Source: Trichosporon coremiiforme
Taxonomy: Eukaryota > Basidiomycota > Tremellomycetes > Trichosporonales > Trichosporonaceae
Direction of reading: 5' to 3'
NCBI GenBank assembly: GCA_039545355.1
Contig: BCJJ01000017.1
Span: 434,001-498,000, forward strand
DNA: 64,000 nucleotides
A program made the translations under genes and the position numbers. The notes beneath the pieces were generated by a model. The model did no database searches and was not told the DNA's origin. It was given only the letters and a program-made list of their open reading frames with translations. Positions 56,209-64,000 of the stretch are shown here, piece after piece (the first letter of the stretch is position 1; every line of letters starts with the position of its first letter).

Positions 56209-57151
56209 TCACGCCGTTGTCGACACAGCGCTCAGCTGCTCGTAGAACCGCTGCTTCTCCTTAATCACTGGACAAACGGCCAGGAGCACTCTCTCCTCCT
56301 CGCGGCGCCAGAGCCAGCCCGCCTCCTGCCTGACCTCGAGAAAGCGTTTTGTTCCCAGTCCTTGCGAGACGAGCGCTTGCTTGATACTCTCGAAGCGGCG
56401 CTGCTTTTCCAGCGTGTGGATCTTAGCTGCGAGCCGGCCCCGAACGTTCGGTACGGAAAGAATACCGCGAGCGATGAGTGATTCCCGAGTCGGCCGCGCA
56501 CCGAGGAAGGCGCTCAGGAAGCGCCGACGGTTCGACAACGTCAGCCTCTCGTGAATCATCGATAGTCTAACGGCCTGGGGTCAGCTGAATTTGAGGAGCA
56601 TCTAGCTTACGCTGTTGGAAGCCCAGTATGTGCCATCCCTAATACTGTTGACGATCGCGATGCCGCGCAACGTCCCGCGTCGCACGAGCTCGAGAGGATC
56701 CGGCCGGAAGGCGAAGAAGTGTGACAGGCGCGACGGCACGGTCTGCATGTCAGCTAATATCCCGCCGGCCATCAGCTGCAATTTCTCCTGAGATGAGGCA
56801 GTGTATGTGTTTCTGTGACAAGTCCAGGCGATCCGTTCGCCGTAGTCACGTCGTCACTCAACTCACTCGATGGATCCAAACAGTTCGAAGGTACGCGTCC
56901 TTCTCGATACCGTTCAGCTGGGGCACAGAGGAGAGCACGCTAAGCTCGTCGGGCGAGAGGAAGAGCAGGATCTGCGTCTGCAGTTCGGACGGGAGGGTGA
57001 GGAAGCGTGCGGCGAAGTGGCTCGGCGTCGGCATCGGGAGCGGTATCGGCGTGCCGGTCGCGTCCGTCAATGACGTAGTGCCGTTACCGGCGTGCTGGGT
57101 GGCGACAGCCTGGAACGACTTCTGCCCACTGAGGTCTGGGGCTGAGCTCAT
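56209..57151 (-). CDS. F-box-like protein with two RPEL-like motifs
   Basis: Exons 57151-56867, 56742-56611 and 56574-56209 give 260 residues in frame. At about residues 50-80 the segment FLTLPSELQTQILLFLSPDE followed by LSVLSSVPQLN has the F-box pattern. After the first intron comes FRPDPLELVRRGTLRG, and later ARPTRESLIARGILSVPN. Both fit the RPEL consensus RPxxxELxxRGIL, the second with Ser-Leu for Glu-Leu. A long basic helix (VRGRLAAKIHTLEKQRRFES) follows. The F-box would link to Skp1/cullin ligases; RPEL motifs bind G-actin in MRTF and PHACTR proteins. Whether these copies bind actin is untested. No orthologous named gene was recognised. Confidence 0.7.
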
Positions 57152-57765
57152 TGCGGTGTTCGGGTGAGGGTCATGGCTAGCGAAGAAAGGAAGGTGACGG
57201 TGAAGGGAAGGTGTTGAAATATGAGGAGGAACCAGAAGGCAGGCTGGCGTGTGAGACTGTTGTTGTTGACCCAGACTTGAGACACGAGACCTCCCGTTGC
57301 CCGCCGTAGCCCCACCTTGAAACGCGCCAGCCACAGTGTGGCATTCACTCTTCGTCCGAGCCCCTGCACACCGCCCAGTGTGGTCTGTGCTCTGCGTGTG
57401 AGACAGCAGACCGGGACTATGCGTATGCATGCGTGCTTCGGTGCTTCGGTGCGATTCACCCTCCGTCAGGCCGTCTGAGCGTCACTCAGCGGTGCGGCGG
57501 CATGCGACGCCGACAACGGGGTAGGTCTGATTGCGCGATCGCGCATCGGCTAGCACGTTATCACGCGCGCCGAGGTACGCGGTGCAGGGACATAGGGTTT
57601 ACATTCGCAATTATAGGCTAGTAAGTAGGAAGGTATAGGACGAAATTCACTCTAGAGACCCGAACCATGCACACAAGTCGTATGCACATAGGCACTGGCT
57701 GCGCGCCGTATCGCTTCGCGCAGAAACCATTCGGTAGCTCATCAGGTCCGGCATCAACAGGCGTG
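57152..57765. other. intergenic between Rab5 and the F-box gene
   Basis: Both genes read leftward. The segment contains alternating purine/pyrimidine words (TGCGTATGCATGCGTGCTTCGG near 57420). No gene seen. Confidence 0.45.
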
Positions 57766-58810
57766 CTAACAGTTGCACGCGCTCTGCGCCTCCTGCTGTT
57801 GTGGGTTCACCTTGACGCCGCCCTGCTGTCCTGTCCTCGGGGCGTTCAGCGGGAGCGCCTTCGCTGCATTCGTCAGCTGATGAACAGGCCATGTTTGAGA
57901 TATCTGAGCGAGAAGCCCGGATCGCTGACTGAATCTCGTCCTCTGAGTGTCACTCACCGATCTCCATGAACATGGACTCGACGCCCTCTCCCGATTTCGC
58001 ACTCGCCTCGCAGAACAGGAGCCCCTCCTCCTGCGCGAACTGCTGGCCGAGCTCACGGGGAGTCTTGCGCTGAGAGGCAAGGTCGAGCTTGTTTCCGACG
58101 AGCATGATGACAATGTTCGGGTCCGCCTGGCGCTGGAGCTCGCGAACCCACGCCTTCGCCTTGTCGAAGGAGGTCTGGCGTCAGCTTTCGCGTCGGGAGG
58201 ATATAGCTTGGCGTACCTCTGGAGGCTGCGTGATGTCGTAGACGATGATCGCGGCGTTGGCGTTGCGGAAGTAGATGGGGGCGAGACTCTTGTAGCCTGG
58301 AGGTCAGACGAGCAACTCTAGAGTGTCAAGGCACTAACGTTCCTGTCCGGCCTGTCCGTCAGCTCAGTCAGAGAGAAAGGCAACTCACGGTGTCCCAGAT
58401 CTCAAACTTGACGTTGGTCGCGTCGTCGAGCTTCACGGTCTGCGTGAGGAATGCGGCTTGTTGTCAGCTTTGACAATCACGGGTCAGCGCGGTGAACAAG
58501 CACTCACCACCTGTATTTGACGAGGGACACCAGCGTCAGCGTTGCGAACACCCTTGCAGTCGTATAACTAACCGATCGTTGATTCCCTGCTGTTAGCTGG
58601 CACTCAAAGAACAGAGGCGAAAATCTCACCGGAAGTCAGAGAACTCATCTCGAACCTGTCGTTAGCTTGGCGTCTTCAGTGCACGGCGTACGAAGCGGAG
58701 CACAAGGGAGCTCTTTCCGACGGCGGACTCGCCTGTATGTTAGCTTGGCAAAGCGAAATGCCAAGCTACTCACCGAGAAGAACAAGCTTGTTGGATACAG
58801 TCCTGGGCAT
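57766..58810 (-). CDS. VPS21: Rab5-family endosomal GTPase (Vps21/Ypt5) with a 3-nt exon
   Basis: Ten exons: 58810-58774, 58732-58692, 58655-58630, 58586-58573, 58510-58508, 58456-58389, 58351-58339, 58296-58217, 58174-57958, 57863-57766. They total 597 nt, 198 residues. The P-loop is LLGESAVGKSSLVLRFV. The effector loop FRESTIGAAFLTQTV is built from four exons. Then come WDTAGQERYKSLAPIYFRNA, KAKAWVRELQRQADPNIVI, LVGNKLDL and the SAK motif CEASAKSGEGV. The tail ends CNC, a double-cysteine prenylation signal. The spacing and the ELQRQA block are those of Rab5. It controls endosome fusion with Pep7. The acceptor before exon 6 is AAG rather than CAG. The divergent gene is NOP2. Confidence 0.94.
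58508..58510 (-). other. 3-nt exon of the Rab5 gene
   Basis: On the coding strand the sequence reads TACAG, then GTG, then GTGAGT. Including GTG turns the junction into GGT GCC GCA, which restores the glycine of the Rab5 effector motif STIGAAF. Skipping it would give STIAAF. Confidence 0.75.
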
Positions 58811-59110
58811 TGTTGGTTGAGGGGAAGTGAGCGATGGGGCAAAGACGAGTGTCGTTTGAGAGACGATCGGGTGGCAACATCCATGCGCCGCCGCCGTCCC
58901 TGGCGGTGACGTTAGGGTTCAGCCCGAAAGTCGCCTGCCGGGCGGTACGCTGGGCGGTACAATGGGTGATACGCCAGATAAGCAATTTACACGTCAGAAA
59001 AAAAGTTCACAATACCTCCACCTCCCGCAAAGCTTCGAGACTAGCCCTGGTGAACTACTCCAGATCGCTGATCACACCACCCCCGTCACCAACGACATCG
59101 AGCAGCAACA
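58811..59110. promoter_or_regulatory. 300-bp divergent promoter between Rab5 and NOP2
   Basis: The start codons face away from each other with no gene between them. The NOP2 leader is A/C-rich (GACATCGAGCAGCAACAATGG at the start). Confidence 0.5.
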
Positions 59111-61158
59111 ATGGGTCGCAAAGCCAGATTAAAGCAGGCGCCGCCTCAGCCCCTCCCCGGGAGCGACATGGACAAGAAGAGGAAAAAGAAGGGCTCCGCC
59201 GCTCCCAACCCCGCCAAGGCTATCAAGGCGACCAAGGCCGCCCCGGTTAAGCGCAAGCAGCGCGTCAAGGCCGTCGACCGGGTAGACGACGACAGCGACG
59301 ACGAGGATGCTCTCCAGGGAGGGTGAGTAGCTGATCATTTCCTGGGTAGCTGACAGACAGTGACTGGTCCTCGGATGAGGAGGAGGTTCCCAAGAAGAAG
59401 CAGAAGAAGACGAAGGGCAAGAAGAAGGAGGACTCGCCTGACATCGAGCGCGGAGAGGTGCGCGAGCTCGTCTTCTCCGACAGCGAGGACGAGATTGACG
59501 CCAACGGCAAGGAGAGCATGCCCACCGGACAGCACATGTTCGACCTCGACCAGGCTCCTGAGGACGAGAGCGACGAGGAGGACGAGATGGAGGATGACGA
59601 GTTCGCCTTCCCCGATGACGAGGAGATGGAGGAGGACGACGAGGTCGACAGCGCCTTCGCTTCTAGCGACGAGGGAGAGCCGGACGAGGCGATGGACGAG
59701 GACGAGGAGGAGGATGACGAGGACGGTATCCAGACCAACCTGGAGGACGACCTTGAGGACGAGGGCTTCACGCTTCCGGCTGTCGACGGCGTGGTGGAGG
59801 AGTACGAGCACGGTGTTTCGCTGCGCGATGTCGAGAACCGTATGCGCTGGCTCACGCGGGTGTGCTCGGCCAAGGACGAGAAGATCAACGGTGTCGCCGG
59901 CAAGTCGCGGTCAGACCACCTGGTGCAACTTGAGCACGACATTGCGACGTACTTCGGCTACAACCACTTCCTCGTTAACAAGCTGATGAAGCTGTTCAAC
60001 GCCGACGAGGCTCTCGCCTTCTTCGAGTCGAACGAGTCCCCCCGTCCCGTCACCATCCGTGCCAACACGCTCCGCACCCGTCGCCGCGACCTCGCCCAGG
60101 CCCTAATCAACCGCGGCGTCACCCTCGAGCCCATTGGCAAGTGGTCCAAGGTCGGTCTCCAGGTCTTCGAGTCGCCCGTTCCCGTCGGTGCCACCCCCGA
60201 GTACCTTGCTGGCCACTACATGCTGCAGGCTGCTTCTTCGTTCCTCCCTGTCATCGCCCTCGCTCCCCAGCCCGGAGAGCGTGTCCTCGACATGGCTTCT
60301 GCTCCCGGAGGCAAGACGACGTATCTCTCTGCGCTCATGCAGAACACTGGTACCGTCTTCGCGAACGACTCGAACAAGGCGCGCACCAAGTCGCTCACCG
60401 CCAACGTCCACCGCATGGGATGCAAGAACGTCGTCGTGTGCAACTACGACGCGCGCGAGTTCCCGAGGGTCATCGGCGGCTTCGACCGTGTGCTCCTCGA
60501 CGCGCCGTGCTCCGGAACCGGCGTCATCTCGAAGGACGCCAGTGTCAAGGTGAACAAGACGGAGAAGGACTTCCAGATGCTCGCGCACCTGCAGAAGCAG
60601 CTCATTCTTTGTGCTCTTGACTCGATCAACCCCAACTCCGCCACCGGCGGATATCTCGTCTACTCGACGTGTTCGATCACGGTCGACGAGGACGAGAGCG
60701 TTGTCGACTACGCGCTCCGGAAACGCCCCCACGTCAAGCTCGTCGAGACTGGCCTCGAGTTTGGTGTCCCCGGCTTCACCTCATTCGAGGGCAAGCACTT
60801 CCACCCCTCGCTCTCGCTTACGCGGAGGTACTACCCGCACAAGCATAACATGGACGGATTCTACGTTGCCAAGTTCAAGGTCGGCAAGCGTCTCAAGAAG
60901 TCGGAGCGCAAGGCCGAGGAGGCCGACGACCGTGCCGCTGACGGCGACGTTGAGATCAACGACGAGGCCAACACTTCGGCGTTCAACGCCGATGAGGACG
61001 AGGAGTACATCAAGGAGAGCAAGCGCAAGCACCTCCTCAAGACCAAGGGCATCAAGCTCACCAAGAAGGGAGGCAAGGAGGAGGAGGAGGTCAAGCCTGA
61101 GCCCAAGCCTGTCAAGGCCAAGAAGAGCAAGAAGGTCACTGAGAAGAGGAGGAAGTAG
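59111..61158 (+). CDS. NOP2: 25S rRNA (cytosine-C5)-methyltransferase Nop2
   Basis: Exons 59111-59322 and 59361-61158 encode 669 residues. The N-terminus is basic and then strongly acidic, with long Asp/Glu runs at about residues 110-215, typical of nucleolar Nop2. The conserved core begins WLTRVCSAKDEK. PRPVTIRANTLRTRRRDLAQ leads into the fold, with LDMASAPGGKTTYLSALMQN as the SAM motif. The catalytic motifs are LLDAPCSGTGVISKD (motif IV Pro-Cys) and YSTCSITVDEDE (motif VI Thr-Cys). HKHNMDGFYVAKFKVGKR closes the domain, and a Lys-rich tail follows. Nop2 methylates a cytosine of the large-subunit rRNA and is required for 60S assembly. It has only one intron, and codon bias is strong. Confidence 0.96.
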
Positions 61159-61223
61159 TTTGTTCACTGTTTGTCCCCCGGCACTCGTGCCGTAGCCACC
61201 CGTACCATCTCTAGATATGCATT

Positions 61224-62319
61224 TCACTTTCCACCCAGGTACTGGTCCCACCACTGCGCGAAAGGCGTCTCCTCCTTCGTATCAACGCCGAGGTCCTCGA
61301 GCACCTTGACGCTGAGCTCCGTGTTCCATGGCCGCTCGGTGCCAGACGTGGGCTTGGTCGAAACAGGCGTAACGTGATCCAGCGGCAGATTGAGCGCCTT
61401 GGCCATCGCCTGAACCATGTCCCACTTGGTCATCGGGGGACCAGTCGAGCGGATGTGCGCGATGGGTGGCAGCTTCTCTGAGAGGAGGTGGCTAAGCTCG
61501 TAGCAAACGCGGGCGACGTCCCTAACGTTTGTCGGGTTGCGGATCTGGTAGTCGTCCATCGTGTACTTCTTGCCGCTCTGGTCCTGGACGACTGTGTTGT
61601 TAGCTTCCTGACGTTCGTCAAACAGCTGTCCGTCGGCTACTCACCATCGACGAGGATGTTCACGGCGGACTCGCTGTTCGTCTCGGCAACGCCGTAGAGC
61701 ACAGGAACGCGAAGGACAACGACCTTGGCGCCCTTGTCTCTGGTCTCAAGAGTGACATGCTCGCCTTGGAGCTTCTGACGGCCGTACTGGTTGAGCGGGT
61801 CGGGCTTGGCGTCAACCTCGTAAGGAGGGCTGATGTCAGATTGACTACAATGGCCATAACGCAGCACTTACTCCCTGCCATTGAACACATAGTCGGTCGA
61901 GATGTAAATCAAAGTGAAGCCGTACTTGAGAGCGAGCTCGGAGAGATGCTTGGAGGCATCGACGTTGATCCGCTCAGCAGCCTCGGGGTTAGCCTCAGCA
62001 ACATCTGGGCGGCGCTCGGCAGCACAGTGCACGACGACGTCAACCTTGTTGTTGGCAAAGAAGTCGTCGACAGCCTTGGCATCAGTCAGGTCGAGCTTAA
62101 CGTCCGCCGACCGAGTGTATCCGAGACGGGTAACTGTCTGTTAGCTCTGGGGCTTTTGCCTTCCAGTTCTGAGGACAGCATCACAACAACATACCCTTGT
62201 CGCCCTTGTCGGCGAAGTAAGTTGAAACAGCACGACCCAGCAGGCCACTAGCACCTGAACTGTCAGCTTTAGGAGACTACTTTGTTCAGCATACCAGTGA
62301 CGACGACAGACTTGCTCAT
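61224..62319 (-). CDS. NAD(P)-binding protein similar to MAT2B / RmlD-type reductases
   Basis: Exons 62319-62295, 62254-62195, 62133-61872, 61829-61645 and 61591-61224 encode 299 residues. The N-terminus VVVTGASGLLGRAVSTYF is a Rossmann dinucleotide motif, split by the first intron. It continues VDVVVHCAAERRPDVAE and LIYISTDYVFNG, with the conserved Ser-Thr-Asp-Tyr, and then NQYGRQKLQGEHVTLE, which holds YxxxK. These match RmlD-like dTDP-sugar reductases and the beta (regulatory) subunit of methionine adenosyltransferase. The ERRPD segment is typical of MAT2B. MAT2B binds NADP and tunes S-adenosylmethionine synthesis. Fungal members are poorly studied, so regulation of SAM synthesis is inferred. 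A 175-bp divergent promoter is shared with ALF1. Confidence 0.85.
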
Positions 62320-62494
62320 GGTGAATGCGGTGGAGGAAGAACGAACCGTGGCAGCCGCAGATCTCGTCGCCGCTGGAAGAATCTAGGCACGCCCAAAGTC
62401 GCGTCATGAAAAGTGGAGGTCGAACGCGAACACGTCCATCAGCAGCGGCGATCGAGCGATGCCAGCGGCATCGCACACTCTCTCACCACTAGCC

Positions 62495-63407
62495 ATGACC
62501 TACGTTTCTGTCTTCGTGTCGTCTGCCGACACGCACTCCGAGCGTCGCTTCGACTCGGACCTCACCATCGGCCAACTCAAGGTGGGTTACCTTCCTCCTC
62601 GCGACCTGCCCCGCGATCGCCGCGACGCACGGTTAACATAGCGCTCACATATCAGGACAAACTCTTCCCCATCACCGGTATCCTGCAGCAGTACCAGGTT
62701 CTCAGTCTTTACCAGTCCGCCGAGTCTCAGCAGCCGCTCGCCGCTCTTAGCGATGATGACCAGACGCTCGCCGCTTACGGCGTCCAGGAGTTCAACTGCA
62801 TCAAGGTGAGCTGCATCGTTCGCAATGACGCTGTAGCTAACGGTGCAGGTGGACAGCACTGACCCCAATGCCCGACCGGGAGAGTTCTCTGACCTGTCTG
62901 CCGTCGACAAGTTCGAGCTCTCGCAGGAGGAGTACGAGAAGCGGAGTGGTAGGCTGTCGTTCAGTGAGCTTAACTAACGAGGCAGATACCGTTCTTGCGC
63001 ACCTGAAGGCGAACAAGCTGGGCCGCTTCGCCGATGTCCCGACTCCCATTGCCTTCAAGCCTCCTCCGGCTGAGACCGTCTCCGACGAGTTCAAGGTTGG
63101 AGCGCGTTGCGAAGTCCACAGTGATGACAACATGCCGCGAATCGGTACCGTGCGCTTCATTGGCAAGACCGAGTTTGGGAACAAGGCTGGAATCTGGATC
63201 GGTGTCGAGCTCGACGAGCCGACGGGTAAGGGCGACGGATCGTGAGTGTAGCTTTTGTTTCTTGGGACTATAAGCTGACTTTGCAGTGTGGACGGCAAGC
63301 GCTACTTCACCTGTTCGCCGAAGCACGCCGTGTTTGTGCGACCGGACAAGGTCACGATTGGTGACTTCCCGGAAGAGGACCTGATGGCCTCTGACGACGA
63401 GATCTAG
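62495..63407 (+). CDS. ALF1: tubulin-folding cofactor B (Alf1) with CAP-Gly domain
   Basis: Exons 62495-62581, 62656-62805, 62849-62948, 62986-63241 and 63287-63407 give 237 residues. The N-terminus is a ubiquitin-like domain ([20 protein letters not shown], then DKLFPITGI and VLSLYQSAE). A helical linker leads to the CAP-Gly domain: [56 protein letters not shown]. The CAP-Gly signature GKNDG is here GKGDG. The C-terminus is [15 protein letters not shown], with the family's ending DEI. The protein captures alpha-tubulin during folding, with cofactor E, in the cytosol. Confidence 0.93.
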
Positions 63408-63639
63408 AAGAATGAATTTTAATAGGACCTGCTGTTGATATCGTGATGCGTTGAGGGGCACTGATGAGCATGCTGAAGACACTGATGACGACACAGAGGA
63501 TTGACCCGCCCGTTCCAAAGGAATACACACAACACACAGATACGGGCGTCCGCTCCCACTGCACTCCCTCACCTTTCCAACTTCCACGCTTCCTCTTCCT
63601 CACTTCACTCTTGCCACTCACCAGCACCTCTTCAGCAAC
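63408..63639. other. short intergenic region
   Basis: ALF1 3' end and promoter of the next rightward gene. The leader before 63640 is C/T- and CA-rich. No other feature seen. Confidence 0.5.
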
Positions 63640-64000
63640 ATGCCTGCCGTCCGCAAGACGAAGAAAAGCTGCAAGTCCACCAAGCCCTACGTCAAGAACG
63701 AGGAAGACGCCGAGGTCAAAGTCGTCGAGGACGACAAAGCCGACGTTGATAACGGCACCTACGACCGCGTCCAGATGTTCTCCGACATCATCAGGGTCAG
63801 TTGATTGGTCGCGGCTGTCATCTGACGAGCAGGGAGCCAAGCCTGACTGGCCTCAGCTCGCGAAGAAGCTCAACAAGACCGCCAACCGTGAGCTGCACGA
63901 GACTTTGGGCAGCTAACAGCAGAGTGCAAGGACACGTGGCGCAAGGTCATCCTCCCCGCTCTGCTGGACGGACGCGACTGGTCGGCGTCGGGCAGCGCAG
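63640..64000 (+). CDS. small Myb/SANT-like protein, 3' end beyond the window
   Basis: Exons 63640-63795, 63833-63887 and 63923 to the edge join in frame through introns of 37 and 35 nt. After a basic and then acidic N-terminus (MPAVRKTKKSCKSTKPYV, then EDAEVKVVEDD), the segment YDRVQMFSDII, GAKPDWPQLAKKLNKTAN, QCKDTWRKVILPALL resembles a short Myb/SANT helix-turn-helix. Its key tryptophans are in PDWPQ and DTWRK. The protein may bind DNA or histone tails. The gene is cut by the window edge, so length and further domains are unknown. Confidence 0.65.

Overview
The window is nuclear DNA of a basidiomycete yeast, most likely a tremellomycete of the Trichosporonales type. This is inferred from GC-rich coding sequence, many very short introns (mostly 32-60 nt) with donors of the form GTGAGCT and branch sites of the form CTGAC/CTAAC, 200-500 bp spacing between many genes, and a fungal gene set (NAD-dependent IDH1, MET22, SLP1-type SUN protein, NAS2, TRM140-type methyltransferase). 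No rRNA, tRNA, CRISPR array, integrase or intact transposon was found. About 28 protein genes can be supported. For nearly all of them the spliced exon lengths add up to a whole number of codons.

Layout. 1-1684 (-): zf-4CXXC_R1 (CDCA7-like) protein, cut by the left edge. 2258-4763 (-): SLP1-type SUN membrane protein. 5225-7244 (-): membrane-anchored SGNH hydrolase with a 26-base homopolymer in its last intron. 9348-11084 (+): QCR2. 11840-14395 (+): DNA polymerase kappa, convergent with 14677-18366 (-): MSH4. 21119-23836 (+): Q-rich putative regulator. 24309-26018 (+): MIC26/27. 26329-28259 (-): very intron-dense unrecognised gene. 28649-29679 (-): NAS2, divergent from 29998-31150 (+): MET22. 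31210-32295 (-): XRCC2-like Rad51 paralog. 32608-34868 (-): SSB-type HSP70. 36245-36973 (+): atypical dual-specificity phosphatase. 37207-38391 (-): ZCCHC9-like zinc-knuckle protein. 38392-42238: long gene-free stretch. 42239-44265 (+): low-complexity protein. 45045-47659 (-): PEP7/VAC1. 47931-48206 (+): tiny basic protein. 48436-49565 (-): tRNA m3C methyltransferase, divergent from 50105-51560 (+): IDH1. 52134-53954 (+): proline-rich protein with a UBA-like segment. 54279-55872 (-): TIP41. 56209-57151 (-): F-box protein with RPEL-like motifs. 57766-58810 (-): Rab5/VPS21, divergent from 59111-61158 (+): NOP2. 61224-62319 (-): MAT2B-like protein, divergent from 62495-63407 (+): tubulin cofactor B (ALF1). 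63640 to the right edge (+): Myb/SANT-like protein.

The genes are ordinary eukaryotic housekeeping, repair and trafficking genes and do not form a cluster. Several act in the same processes: Rab5 with its effector PEP7 in endosome fusion; polymerase kappa, MSH4 and the XRCC2-like paralog in DNA repair and meiosis; QCR2, IDH1 and MIC26/27 in mitochondria; MET22 and the MAT2B-like protein in sulfur metabolism.

The most striking observations concern splicing. The Rab5 gene appears to need a 3-nt exon to encode an invariant glycine. MSH4 has consecutive 15- and 16-nt exons. Many introns carry the same palindromic AGCT both in the donor and beside the branch point.
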